A stretch of 8,651 nucleotides of DNA from Pseudomonadota bacterium (GCA_021802595.1 JAJZRT010000123.1:1-8651), one strand, 5' to 3'. Counted from the first letter of the stretch, positions 1-7,380 are shown. Program-made: numbers and translations. Notes: generated by a model not told the origin, from the sequence alone.

Positions 1-4
1 TAGG

Positions 5-685
5 TTGAATAACGCCTTGCTGACCCAGCGCCTGCAGCAGGCGCTGGGTCATACCTTCGTCCGAACCGATCTCCTGACCCAGGCGCTGACGCACCGCAGC
101 TACGGCGCGCTCAACAACGAGCGCCTCGAATTTCTCGGCGATTCGGTATTGAACTGCACCGTCGCCCGTGCGCTTTACGACGCGTTTCCCGATCTGCCGG
201 AAGGCAGCCTGTCGCGCCTGCGCGCCAATCTGGTGCGGCAGGAAACGCTGGCCGACATTGCCGCCTCCCTGAAGCTGGGCGACAGCCTGCGCCTGGGCGA
301 GGGGGAGCTCAAAAGCGGCGGATTCCGCCGCCCCTCGATCCTGGCCGACGCCCTGGAATCGCTGTTCGGCGCCGTCTTCCTGGATGCCGGATTCGAGGCG
401 GCGCAGCGCGTGGTGCAGGGGCTGTTCGACCCGCTGGTGGCGAAAATCGATCCCCGGGCCTCGGGCAAGGATCCCAAGACCGAGTTGCAGGAGATTCTCC
501 AGTCGCGCAGGCTGCCGCTGCCGGACTACCGGCTGGTGGGCACCCAGGGCGAGGCGCATGACCAGAGCTTCATCGTCGAGTGCGTGCTGACCCGGCCCGC
601 GATCAGCACGCGTGGCGTCGGCAAGAGCCGCCGCGCCGCCGAACAGGAGGCCGCACGCCGAGCGTGCGACGCACTGCAAAAATGA
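5..685 (+). CDS. rnc: Ribonuclease III
   Basis: Double-strand-specific endoribonuclease that processes rRNA precursors and some mRNAs in the cytoplasm. The 226 residues equal the usual length of the enterobacterial enzyme. The N-terminal RNase III domain carries the signature [12 protein letters not shown] at residues 38-49, giving acidic residues E39, E42 and D46. A second acidic pair, D115 and E118, lies in the [10 protein letters not shown] stretch, so all expected metal-binding residues are present. A double-stranded-RNA-binding domain follows from about residue 157 and ends with the basic [17 protein letters not shown] segment. The start is TTG at position 5. The frame is open to the left edge, so a start just outside the window cannot be excluded, but the N-terminal length fits the family. 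A TAG at 1-3 may be the stop of the preceding gene. It is the first visible gene of rnc-era-recO-pdxJ. Confidence 0.96.
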   Translation: MNNALLTQRLQQALGHTFVRTDLLTQALTHRSYGALNNERLEFLGDSVLNCTVARALYDAFPDLPEGSLSRLRANLVRQETLADIAASLKLGDSLRLGEGELKSGGFRRPSILADALESLFGAVFLDAGFEAAQRVVQGLFDPLVAKIDPRASGKDPKTELQEILQSRRLPLPDYRLVGTQGEAHDQSFIVECVLTRPAISTRGVGKSRRAAEQEAARRACDALQK

Positions 686-698
686 ACAGGCTGCAGAA

Positions 699-1583
699 AT
701 GAGCGAATTCAAGTGCGGCCTCATCGCCATTGTCGGCCGGCCCAACGTCGGCAAGTCGACGCTGCTCAACCGCATCGTCGGGCAGAAGATCAGCATCACC
801 TCGAAGAAGGCACAGACCACGCGTCATCGGGTGATGGGCATCCATACCACCGGCGAAGCGCAGTTCGTGTTCGTCGACACGCCGGGCTTCCAGACGCGCC
901 ACAGCAGCGTCATGAACCGTGCGATGAACAAGCGGGTCCGTGAAACACTGTCGGATACCGACGTGGTGATGATGCTGGTCGAGGCGGGACGGCTGACGCG
1001 CGAAGATCGCCAGGTGATGGAGCTGCTGCCCAAGGACCGCCCGCTGATCCTGGTGGTGAACAAGATCGACTATGCGAAAGACAAGGCCGCGCTGATGGCC
1101 TATCTGCAGGAGGTCGCTGCTGCGCATGCGTTCGCCGAGATCGTCCCGGTATCGGCCAAGCAGGGCAGCAACCTGGACGAGCTGCTGAAGACGCTGCAGA
1201 CCCACCTGCCGGAAAACCCGCCGCTGTTCGACGAGGACGACGTCACCGATCAGACCGAGCGCCAGCTGGCTGCCGAACTGATCCGCGAGAAGGTGTTCCG
1301 CCTGTGCGGCGAGGAAATCCCCTACGCGGTGGCGGTCACCATCGACAAGTTCGAGGAGGAGGGCAATCTGCGCCGCATCTTCGCGACCATCCTGGTCGAC
1401 CGCGACAGCCACAAGGCCATCGTCATCGGCAAGGGCGGCGAAAAGCTCAAGACCATCTCCACCCAGGCACGGCTCGACATGGAGCGCGCCTTCGACGGCA
1501 AGGTGTACCTGGAGGTCTGGGTCAAGGTCAAGGGCGGCTGGGCCGACGATGTGCGCATGCTGAAATCGCTCGGTCTGGATTGA
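699..1583 (+). CDS. era: GTPase Era
   Basis: Essential GTPase that binds the 3' end of 16S rRNA and assists 30S subunit maturation. From the ATG at 699 it is 294 residues, close to the roughly 300 of the family. GTPase motifs are in order: G1 GRPNVGKS at 13-20, G3 DTPG at 60-63, G4 NKID at 121-124, G5 SAK at 152-154. The C-terminal KH RNA-binding domain shows its GKGG loop at 244-247. The frame stays open upstream to a GTG at 612. That start would overlap rnc by 74 nt and add 29 residues with no family counterpart, whereas 699 places MSEFKCG just before the G1 strand. A weak Shine-Dalgarno (ACAGG, 686-690) lies 8 nt before the ATG. The gene starts 13 nt after rnc, and recO follows after 7 nt. 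Confidence 0.96.
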   Translation: MSEFKCGLIAIVGRPNVGKSTLLNRIVGQKISITSKKAQTTRHRVMGIHTTGEAQFVFVDTPGFQTRHSSVMNRAMNKRVRETLSDTDVVMMLVEAGRLTREDRQVMELLPKDRPLILVVNKIDYAKDKAALMAYLQEVAAAHAFAEIVPVSAKQGSNLDELLKTLQTHLPENPPLFDEDDVTDQTERQLAAELIREKVFRLCGEEIPYAVAVTIDKFEEEGNLRRIFATILVDRDSHKAIVIGKGGEKLKTISTQARLDMERAFDGKVYLEVWVKVKGGWADDVRMLKSLGLD

Positions 1584-1590
1584 GTGCGTC

Positions 1591-2340
1591 ATGTCCTCGG
1601 ACGCCCGCATCAACAACGAACCCGGCTTCGTTCTCCACACCTATCCCTTCAAGGAAACCAGCGTGGTGGCAGAGGTGTTCACCCGCAGCCACGGGCGCGT
1701 GGCGCTGATCGCGCGTGGCGCCCGGCGCCCGGCTTCGACGCTGCGCGGGCTGATGCAGCCGTTCAGCCCGCTGCTGCTGTCGTGGTTCGGCAAGGCCGAG
1801 CTGAAGACCCTGCATGCCGCCGAATGGCAGGGCGGCCTGCAGGCGCCGCAGGGGCGCGCGCTGATGTGCGGCTTCTATCTCAACGAATTGCTGCTGCGCC
1901 TGCTTGCGCGCGGCGACCCGCACGAGACGCTGTACGACCGCTATGTCGATACCCTCGAGCAACTGGCCGTCGAGACCTGTAGCACCGACCATGAACGCAC
2001 CACGTATTTTGAGTGCATATTGCGTCGCTTCGAGAAGAACCTGCTCTCTGAAATCGGCTATGGCGCCACGTTCGATGTCGAGGCGGGGAACGGTGCGCCG
2101 GTCCAGTCGCAGCGCTCTTACGTGTTCCAGCCTGAGCGCGGCGCGTTGCCGGCGAGCGGGCAGCCGGGCTGTCCGGTGTCCGGCCAGACGCTGATCGACC
2201 TGGCCACCGACCGCTTCGAGCGGCCGGCAACGCTGGTCGAGGCCAAGGCGCTGATGCGCACCCTGATCAACCATACGCTGGGGGCCAAGCCGCTTTATAC
2301 TCGCCAGCTGCTACGCGAACTCACCGAACTGACACAATGA
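1591..2340 (+). CDS. recO: DNA repair protein RecO
   Basis: Recombination mediator of the RecFOR pathway, which loads RecA onto SSB-coated single-stranded DNA at gaps and anneals complementary strands. The 249 residues match the roughly 240-residue proteobacterial family. The N-terminal OB-fold region (about residues 8-85) includes the typical [13 protein letters not shown] opening and the [14 protein letters not shown] stretch. The rest is the helical C-terminal domain, with [12 protein letters not shown] near residues 91-102 and a C-terminal LATDRFERP segment. No CxxC zinc cluster is visible, as in E. coli RecO and unlike Deinococcus-type proteins. The start is ATG, 7 nt after the era stop, without a strong Shine-Dalgarno, so coupling to era translation is plausible. 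The stop overlaps the pdxJ start as ATGA. Position between era and pdxJ supports the call. Confidence 0.93.
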   Translation: MSSDARINNEPGFVLHTYPFKETSVVAEVFTRSHGRVALIARGARRPASTLRGLMQPFSPLLLSWFGKAELKTLHAAEWQGGLQAPQGRALMCGFYLNELLLRLLARGDPHETLYDRYVDTLEQLAVETCSTDHERTTYFECILRRFEKNLLSEIGYGATFDVEAGNGAPVQSQRSYVFQPERGALPASGQPGCPVSGQTLIDLATDRFERPATLVEAKALMRTLINHTLGAKPLYTRQLLRELTELTQ

Positions 2341-3065
2341 GCATCTTCCTCGGCGTCAACATCGACCACATCGCCACCCTGCGCCAGGCGCGCAAGACCC
2401 GCTATCCCAGCCCGGTCGAGGCGGCGCTCGCGGCGGAAACCGCCGGCGCCGACTCGATCACCTTGCACCTGCGCGAAGACCGCCGCCACATCCAGGACAC
2501 CGACGTCGCCATCCTGCGGCAGGTGCTGAAGACCAGGATGAACCTGGAAATGGCAGTGACCGAAGAGATGCTGGTGATCGCCTGCGCCACGCAGCCGCAG
2601 GACGTTTGCCTGGTGCCGGAAAAGCGCGAGGAACTCACCACCGAGGGCGGGCTCGACGTCGCCGGCCAGCTGCCAAGGCTGAGGGACGCCTGCAGGCGTC
2701 TGGCCGATGCCGGGATTCGCGTGTCGCTGTTCATCGACGCCCATTCTGCGCAGCTCGACGCCGCCCATGCAGCCGGGGCGCCGGTGGTCGAGATTCATAC
2801 TGGACATTACGCCGACGCGGCGACCGATGCGGCGCGCATCGCCGAGTTCGAACGCATCCGCCAGGCTGTGGCCTACGGCCGCAGCCTCGGGCTGACGGTC
2901 AACGCCGGCCACGGCCTGACCTACCACAATGTGCAGCCGATCGCCGCGCTGCCCGGCATCCACGAGCTCAACATCGGCCACGCCATCGTCGCGCAGGCGC
3001 TGTTCGTGGGCTGGAAGGAAGCCGTGGCCGACATGAAGCGGCTGATGGTGGAAGCCGCGGGCTGA
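2337..3065 (+). CDS. pdxJ: Pyridoxine 5'-phosphate synthase
   Basis: Catalyses ring closure of 1-deoxy-D-xylulose 5-phosphate with 3-amino-2-oxopropyl phosphate (aminoacetone 3-phosphate) to pyridoxine 5'-phosphate, the last ring-forming step of the DXP-dependent vitamin B6 pathway. The 242 residues match the family, a cytoplasmic TIM barrel. Visible landmarks are the N-terminal [15 protein letters not shown]; His44 in HLREDRRHI; Glu71 in NLEMA; the EIHTGHYA strand near 152-159; His192 in [12 protein letters not shown]; and the phosphate-binding NIGHAIV near the end. H44, E71 and H192 correspond to the catalytic His/Glu/His set known for PdxJ. The ATG overlaps the recO stop by 4 nt (ATGA) and has no good Shine-Dalgarno, so translational coupling to recO is likely. 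It is the last intact gene of the operon. The acpS gene that often follows pdxJ in betaproteobacteria is absent. Confidence 0.97.
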   Translation: MSIFLGVNIDHIATLRQARKTRYPSPVEAALAAETAGADSITLHLREDRRHIQDTDVAILRQVLKTRMNLEMAVTEEMLVIACATQPQDVCLVPEKREELTTEGGLDVAGQLPRLRDACRRLADAGIRVSLFIDAHSAQLDAAHAAGAPVVEIHTGHYADAATDAARIAEFERIRQAVAYGRSLGLTVNAGHGLTYHNVQPIAALPGIHELNIGHAIVAQALFVGWKEAVADMKRLMVEAAG

Positions 3066-3101
3066 TCGCGGCGAATGCGGAACAGGGGGATCGAGTGATC
3101 G

Positions 3102-3677
3102 ATGAGTGGGCGGGAACAACGCATCTGCATTGATCAGCTGAGAGTCGGGTTGTATATCCGGATGGAGTCCTGGATGGACCATCCCTTCCTTTCCAGCAGT
3201 TTCAAGATCCGCAACGGGAAGCAGTTGCAGCAATTGCGCTCCCTCGGGTGAAGCATGTGCTTTACGACAGCAGCAGGAGCGACCTGCCGCCGCCTGCCGC
3301 AGGGACACCGCCACCTCCGCCCCCCGAACCGGATCCCGAGATGGAAGCCATGTGGGCGGAGAAACGGGCGCGCCGCGAAAAGCTTGCGCACCAGCGCGAG
3401 GCGCTGGGCCGATGCGAGCGGCAGTTCGCGGCCGGCCGCCTCCGCCGTCAAGTCCCTGCTGCGCAACTTCTTCCCGCGGCCCGGCGAATCCATGCAGCAG
3501 GCGCAGGCGCTGGTGTCGGACATGGTCGATGCGATGCTGGCCGACAAGGACGTCGTTCTCGATCCGCGTACCCGCGTCAGTTACTTCACCGAGGGCAGCC
3601 CTTCGGGCAATCGGGGGCGTGATCGCTTCGGTCGCCTGCCGATAGCCCCGCCGACTGGCCGGACCACGACGCCTTGA
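3102..3677 (+). pseudogene. Decayed 5' remnant of a DUF3391/HD-GYP-type regulator
   Basis: The reading begins at ATG 3102, 36 nt after pdxJ and 11 nt after an AGGGGGA Shine-Dalgarno (3084-3090). The peptide has IDQLRVGLYIRMESWMDHPF followed by SSFKIRNGKQLQQLRSLG. I recognise this as the N-terminal DUF3391 region that precedes HD-GYP cyclic-di-GMP phosphodiesterase domains. A TGA at 3249-3251 stops it. The expected continuation VKHVLYDSSRSDLPPP lies one base back (from 3248), as if one G were lost from a GGGG run. That frame runs through a proline-rich linker and EALGRCERQFAA. Homology then returns to the first frame within the GC-rich run at about 3428-3440, giving ASAVKSLLRNFFPRPGES and ADKDVVLDP, and fades near 3565. 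No HD or GYP motif follows. The TGA at 3675-3677 closes the last frame, whose final 35-40 residues are unrecognised. Two indels plus loss of the catalytic domain indicate a pseudogene. Family recognition is from memory. Confidence 0.75.
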
Positions 3678-3688
3678 TGTTTATGGAA

Positions 3689-3790
3689 GCGCTGAACAAG
3701 TTGATTCCGCTCATGGTTCGACAAGCTCACCACGAACGGAATCAACAAGTTGCCGTTCGTCCTGAGCTTGTCGAAGGACTTGTTCAGCGC
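3689..3790. repeat. Nested palindromic intergenic repeat at the convergent operon junction
   Basis: Outer arms 3689-3701 (GCGCTGAACAAGT) and 3778-3790 are a perfect 13-bp inverted pair. Inner arms 3717-3739 and 3753-3775 pair over 23 bp with 2 mismatches, around a 13-nt loop. Their core is TTCGACAAGCTCA followed by ACGAACGG. A competing perfect 10-bp pair is 3700-3709 (GTTGATTCCG) with 3737-3746. AACAAGTTG is also directly repeated at 3695-3703 and 3744-3752. Read through on the plus strand, the inner arms give RQAHHER and RPELVEG. I recognise this as the usual spurious translation of a dispersed palindromic repeat common in proteobacterial and metagenomic sequence. It lies between the 3' ends of the pdxJ-side operon and dedA, so a bidirectional termination or mRNA-stabilising role is plausible. 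No clear U-tract is present. Confidence 0.85.
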
Positions 3791-3795
3791 ATCCT

Positions 3796-4407
3796 TTATC
3801 GGTCCGGGCGTTTAAGCGACCGTTGCCACCACACATAGCCACCGATGATCAGCGCCACGAAGACGATGACGCCGGCGGTGATGAAATGCTGGTATTCACG
3901 AATAAGCGCTTCGTTGCCGCCCAGAAAATAACCGAACAGGGTGAGGACAAGCGACCACAGGCCTGCGCCGAGGCTGGTGTAGAGTGCGAAGGCGCCGGGG
4001 TTCATGCGGGCGAGTCCGGCAGGAATGGAAATCAGGTGGCGGATGCCGGGGATGAGGCGGCCGGTGAAGGTGGAAATGGCGCCGTGCCTGGCGAAGAAGG
4101 CGTCGGTCTTGTGCAGCAGTTCAGGGCGCACGAAGAAATAGCGGCCCCAGCGTTCGAGGAAGGGCCGCCCCACCCAGAGCGCCACGACATAGTTCAGCGA
4201 GGCGCCGACCAGGCAGCCGACAGTGGACGTCAGCACGATCAGGGCGAAATTCATGTGCCCCTGATGCGCGAGATACCCGGCCGGAATCAGCACCAGTTCG
4301 CTCGGAATCGGCAATACCGTGGACTCCAGCGCCATCAGGATGAAGATGCCGGTATAGCCCCAGCTGTGAACGGTGGCGAGGATCCAGGTGATGAAATTAT
4401 CGAGCAT
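3796..4407 (-). CDS. DedA family (SNARE-associated type) membrane protein
   Basis: Predicted inner-membrane protein of 203 residues, within the usual 200-220 of DedA proteins. The family is implicated in flipping or recycling lipid carriers such as undecaprenyl phosphate and in membrane homeostasis; the substrate of this member is unknown. Visible landmarks: a hydrophobic segment at 17-34; the conserved ESTVLPIPSELVLIPAG re-entrant motif at 28-44 with E28, P33 and P35; a hydrophobic stretch at about 53-80; FFARHGAISTFTGRLIPGIRH at 104-124 and ISIPAGLARM at 126-135, containing the family's conserved arginines and glycines; and two C-terminal membrane segments at about 143-162 and 173-192. The frame is open far upstream, but the ATG at 4407 gives a normal N-terminus, and further upstream lies a heptad repeat and then secF. 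No Shine-Dalgarno precedes this ATG. It is the last gene of the tgt-yajC-secD-secF run, 98 nt after secF. Confidence 0.92.
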   Translation of the reverse strand: MLDNFITWILATVHSWGYTGIFILMALESTVLPIPSELVLIPAGYLAHQGHMNFALIVLTSTVGCLVGASLNYVVALWVGRPFLERWGRYFFVRPELLHKTDAFFARHGAISTFTGRLIPGIRHLISIPAGLARMNPGAFALYTSLGAGLWSLVLTLFGYFLGGNEALIREYQHFITAGVIVFVALIIGGYVWWQRSLKRPDR

Positions 4408-4410
4408 GAG

Positions 4411-4508
4411 GGTGAGCGGTGAGCAGTAAGCAGTGAGCGGTGAGTAGCATGCAGTAAGCCGTGGGCGGTGGAGGGGGCAACCGCTCACCGCTTCCCGTTC
4501 ACCGCTTA
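4411..4508. repeat. Heptad repeat inverted pair filling the secF-dedA spacer
   Basis: From 4411 the plus strand reads in 7-bp steps: GGTGAGC, GGTGAGC, AGTAAGC, AGTGAGC, GGTGAGT, AGCATGC, AGTAAGC, CGTGGGC, GGTGGAG, ending near 4473. From 4481 to 4508 the same kind of word runs on the minus strand: TAAGCGG, TGAACGG, GAAGCGG, TGAGCGG. The arms 4413-4441 and 4480-4508 pair over 29 bp with 24 matches and a 38-nt loop. The first minus-strand word contains the secF stop TAA, and the other end of the repeat is 3 nt from the dedA ATG. Transcribed with the operon, it would form a long hairpin. Function is unknown. Confidence 0.85.
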
Positions 4509-5438
4509 CACCACCGCTTCTTCCTTCTTCTCCACCGGCTTGATGAAGTGCTCGCGCTTGACGCCGAACATCAGCAGCAGCGGCGAGGCGACCAGCACCG
4601 AAGAGTAGATGCCGAACAGGATGCCGATGGTGAGCGCGAGCGCGAAGTTGTGCAGCGCCTCGCCGCCGAAGAACAGCATCGACAGCACCATGATCTGGGT
4701 CGAGCCGTGGGTGATGATGGTGCGGCTCATGGTGCGGGTGATGGCGTCGTCGATGATCTCCGGGATGGTCGCGCCGCGCATCTTGCGGATGTTCTCGCGG
4801 ATCCGGTCGAACACCACCACCGACTCGTTGACCGAGTAGCCCAGGATCGCCAGCACGCCGGCCAGAACCGTCAGCGTGAATTCCCACTGGAAGAACGCGA
4901 ACATGCCGAGGATGATGACGATATCGTGCATGTTGGCGAGCATGCCGGCCAGCGCGAAGCGCCATTCGAAGCGGATCGCCAGATAGGCCATGATGCCGCC
5001 GGCGACGACCAGCAGCGCCAGCGCGCCGTTGTCGTAGAGTTCCTTGCCGACCTGCGGGCCGACGAAATCGACGCGCTTCAGTTCGATCGCGGGATTGCCC
5101 GGCGCCAGGGCGGCCATCACCCGGTTGCTGGTCTCGGAGGCGTTGGCCTCACCCTTGTTGGGCAGGCGGATCAGCACATCCTGGCTGGTGCCGAAGTTCT
5201 GCACCGACACTTCGGTGAGGCCGGTCTTTTCCAGCGCCGCCCGCATGGACTGCAGGTCGGCGGGCTGGCTGGTGTGCACTTCCATCACGGTGCCGCCGGT
5301 GAAGTCGACGCCGAGGTTGAGGCCCTTGTGCCACAGCGCCCAGATCGCGAAGAGGAAGGTGATCAGCGAAATCGTCGTCGTCACCTTCCCCCAGCTCATG
5401 AAGGGGATGGTCTTCTTGAACGGGAAAAATTCCAGCAT
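4506..5438 (-). CDS. secF: Protein translocase subunit SecF
   Basis: Inner-membrane subunit of SecDF, an RND-superfamily accessory complex that uses the proton-motive force to promote late steps of Sec-dependent export. The 310 residues match the family. Layout: TM1 at about 18-36, then GVDFTGGT (43-50) opening the periplasmic P1 domain (to about 135, including FVGPQVGKELYDNG). Next come TM2-TM4 (about 138-207), the ILGYSVNESVVVFDRIREN signature from about 197, and TM5-TM6 (about 240-290) with the THGSTQ and GILFGIYSS stretches. The charged tail KKEEAVV is cytoplasmic. The ATG at 5438 has a clear Shine-Dalgarno: AAGGG at 5445-5449 overlaps the secD stop TAA (5448-5450) and sits 6 nt before the start. 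The gene lies 9 nt after secD and is likely coupled to it. The secF stop lies inside the first unit of the heptad repeat. Confidence 0.97.
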   Translation of the reverse strand: MLEFFPFKKTIPFMSWGKVTTTISLITFLFAIWALWHKGLNLGVDFTGGTVMEVHTSQPADLQSMRAALEKTGLTEVSVQNFGTSQDVLIRLPNKGEANASETSNRVMAALAPGNPAIELKRVDFVGPQVGKELYDNGALALLVVAGGIMAYLAIRFEWRFALAGMLANMHDIVIILGMFAFFQWEFTLTVLAGVLAILGYSVNESVVVFDRIRENIRKMRGATIPEIIDDAITRTMSRTIITHGSTQIMVLSMLFFGGEALHNFALALTIGILFGIYSSVLVASPLLLMFGVKREHFIKPVEKKEEAVV

Positions 5439-5447
5439 GGCGTGCCC

Positions 5448-7262
5448 TTAGATCGAGACTTTGGCCAGCCGCGCCTGGCGGCCGTAAGTGAGGTTGACCA
5501 TGGCGCGCGACACGGTGACGGCGCTGAACATGGAGGTGAGGATGCCCAGGCATAACACCACCGCAAAGCCGCGCACCGGGCCGGAGCCCAGCCAGAACAG
5601 GGCGATGCCGGCGATCAGCGTGGTGAGGTTGGAGTCGAGGATGGTGGCCCAGGCGCGTTCGTAGCCGGCGTGGATGGCTGCCTGCGGGGTGGCGCCGTTG
5701 CGCAGTTCTTCGCGGATACGCTCGTTGATCAGTACGTTGGCGTCGATCGCCATGCCGAGCGTGAGCGCGATGGCCGCCATGCCGGGCAGGGTCAGCGTGG
5801 CCTGCAGCATCGACAGCAGCGCGATCAGGAAGAAGCCGTTGATGGCGAGCGCAATTGCCGAGAACAGTCCGAATACGCGGTAGTAGATCACCATGAACAG
5901 CGTGACGGCGATGAAGCCCCACAGGTTGGAGTGGAAGCCCTTGCGGATGTTCTCCGCGCCCATGCTGGGGCCGACGGTGCGTTCTTCCACGATCTGCATC
6001 GGCGCGGCCAGCGCGCCGGCGCGCAGCAGCAGGGCGACGTCGGAGGCCTCCTGGGCGGACTCCATGCCGGTGATCTGTACGCGGCCACCGCCGATTTCCT
6101 CGCGGATCACCGGCGAGGTAATGGCTTCGGCGACATTCTTCTCGATGAGCAGGATGGCCATGCGCTTGCCGACGTTCTCGCGCGTGACGTCCTTGAAGAC
6201 GCGCGCACCCTTGCTGTCCAGGTTGATGTGCACGGCGGCCTGGCCGCTGGTGCTGTCGAAGCCCGGCGAAGCGTCGGTGATCGAGTCGCCGGTCAGCACC
6301 ACATCCTTCTTCACTGCGATCTTGCCGCCCTCGCGACTGGCCACGATGTCGTCTCCGAACGGTGCCTGTCCCTGCTGGACGGCCGTCGGGTCGGCCTGTT
6401 CGTCGACCATGCGGATTTCCAGCGTGGCGGTGCGGCCGAGGATGTCCTTCGCCTTGGCGGTATCCTGAACGCCGGGCAGTTGCACCACGACGCGGCTGGC
6501 GCCCTGCTGCTGGATCACCGGTTCGGCCACGCCGAGTTCGTTGACGCGGTTCCGGAGCGTGGTGATGTTCTGCTGCAGGGCGAATTCCTGCACCTTGGTT
6601 TCGGCCTGCGGCCTGAGGCGTGCGGTCAGGGTGAAGCCGTCGGCCTGGTCTTCGCTGGTGAAGGCGAGGTCGCCGAATGTATTCGAGAGCTTGTTGAGCG
6701 CCGCGTCGCGCTGGTCGCGGGTGGCGAAATGCACGGTGACGGCGCTGCCTTCGCGGGTGATGGCGCCGTAGCGGATCTTGTCGCCGCGCAGTTCGGTGCG
6801 GAAATCGTTCTGGTAGCGGATGGCCGACTTCTCCAGCGCGGCCTTCATGTCGACTTCAAGCAGGAAGTGCACCCCGCCGCGCAGGTCGAGGCCGAGGTAC
6901 ATCGGCAGGGCGTGGATCGACGAGAGCCAGGCCGGGGAGGCCGACACCAGGTTGAGCGCGACGGTGTAGCGTTCGCCGAGGCTCGACTGCAGCACGTCCT
7001 TGGCCTTGATCTGCAGGTCGGTACTGGCCAGGCGCACCTTGATGCTGTTCCCCGCCAGTTCCACCCCCTGATAGCCCAGGCTGGCCGCTTTCAGCGAGGA
7101 TTCCACCCGGCCCAGCAGGGCGGCATCGACCTTCTCGGTGGTGCGCACGGGCGATACCTGAACTGCGGGCACTTCGCCGAAGAAGTTGGGCAGGGTGTAG
7201 AGGAAGGCGACCACCAGCGTGATGCCGATGAGCACATATTTCCAGAGCGGGAAGCGGTTCAT
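5448..7262 (-). CDS. secD: Protein translocase subunit SecD
   Basis: Large subunit of the SecDF proton-driven export accessory complex; the inner membrane and periplasm are its site of action. The 604 residues match the proteobacterial form. Layout: TM1 at about 7-25, the LGLDLRGGVHFLLEV motif from 123, and the large periplasmic P1 domain with NITTLRNRVNELGVAEP at 232-248 and VVLTGDSITDA at 321-331. The LLLRAGALAAP and GPSMGAENIRKG motifs follow at 421-442. The C-terminal membrane bundle starts near 449 and includes TLPGMAAIALTLGMAIDANV at 491-510 and LINERIREEL at 511-520; the DAN of this motif contains the conserved intramembrane Asp. The ATG at 7262 gives MNRFPLWKYV, the standard family N-terminus, so the start is secure. 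Even so, no Shine-Dalgarno is present: a heptad repeat begins 4 nt upstream. secF follows after 9 nt. Confidence 0.97.
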   Translation of the reverse strand: MNRFPLWKYVLIGITLVVAFLYTLPNFFGEVPAVQVSPVRTTEKVDAALLGRVESSLKAASLGYQGVELAGNSIKVRLASTDLQIKAKDVLQSSLGERYTVALNLVSASPAWLSSIHALPMYLGLDLRGGVHFLLEVDMKAALEKSAIRYQNDFRTELRGDKIRYGAITREGSAVTVHFATRDQRDAALNKLSNTFGDLAFTSEDQADGFTLTARLRPQAETKVQEFALQQNITTLRNRVNELGVAEPVIQQQGASRVVVQLPGVQDTAKAKDILGRTATLEIRMVDEQADPTAVQQGQAPFGDDIVASREGGKIAVKKDVVLTGDSITDASPGFDSTSGQAAVHINLDSKGARVFKDVTRENVGKRMAILLIEKNVAEAITSPVIREEIGGGRVQITGMESAQEASDVALLLRAGALAAPMQIVEERTVGPSMGAENIRKGFHSNLWGFIAVTLFMVIYYRVFGLFSAIALAINGFFLIALLSMLQATLTLPGMAAIALTLGMAIDANVLINERIREELRNGATPQAAIHAGYERAWATILDSNLTTLIAGIALFWLGSGPVRGFAVVLCLGILTSMFSAVTVSRAMVNLTYGRQARLAKVSI

Positions 7263-7266
7263 TGTT

Positions 7267-7380
7267 CTAGGGGCTAGGAGTTAGGGGCCAGGAAGTAGGG
7301 TTGGGGTGAAACTGGGGCTAAGCGGCTGCGTGGCCGAAGGCCACACATCCCCTAAATCCTAGCTCCTGGCTCCAACCCCC
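7267..7380. repeat. Heptad repeat inverted pair filling the yajC-secD spacer
   Basis: From 7267 the plus strand steps through CTAGGGG, CTAGGAG, TTAGGGG, CCAGGAA, GTAGGGT and TGGGGTG before fading. The opposing arm, read on the minus strand from about 7375, gives TTGGAGC, CAGGAGC, TAGGATT, TAGGGGA. The arms 7267-7287 and 7349-7369 pair over 21 bp with 18 matches. Between them lies a perfect small hairpin at 7330-7344: GTGGCC, loop GAA, GGCCAC. One end is 4 nt from the secD ATG; the other is about 6 nt from the yajC stop. The word differs from that of the secF-dedA spacer, but the 7-bp period and two-arm layout are the same. Confidence 0.83.

Noticed and set aside
612..698. GTG start for era inside rnc
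   Set aside because: It would overlap rnc deeply and add residues foreign to Era. The ATG at 699 fits the family N-terminus.
603..1640. 345-codon minus-strand open frame opposite era
   Set aside because: Antisense shadow of an intact Era gene; composition is low-complexity and no start signal is evident.
3249..3251. Programmed frameshift at the TGA in the HD-GYP remnant
   Set aside because: A second indel downstream and the missing catalytic domain make decay (or sequencing error) a simpler explanation than programmed recoding.
2295..3314. 339-codon minus-strand open frame opposite pdxJ
   Set aside because: Antisense shadow of pdxJ extended by chance into the remnant region.
4411..4508. 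CRISPR-like array
   Set aside because: Repeat units are 7 bp, contiguous and degenerate, with no unique spacers and no cas genes nearby.
4408..4965. N-terminal extension of the dedA frame into secF
   Set aside because: The frame is open, but the added sequence is a shadow of secF plus translated heptads, and DedA is already full length from the ATG at 4407.
4461..5555. 364-codon plus-strand open frame opposite secF
   Set aside because: It has the same shadow composition, starts inside the heptad repeat and runs through the secF-secD junction. No family features.
5670..7277. 535-codon open frame on the plus strand opposite secD
   Set aside because: It is a by-product of high-GC codon use in secD. 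The translation is His/Arg/Gly/Ala-rich with no recognisable motif, while the minus strand encodes a complete SecD.
7330..7344. Intrinsic terminator between yajC and secD
   Set aside because: The GTGGCC/GGCCAC hairpin is perfect but short and has no U-tract on either strand. Termination here would also cut off secD from its usual operon.
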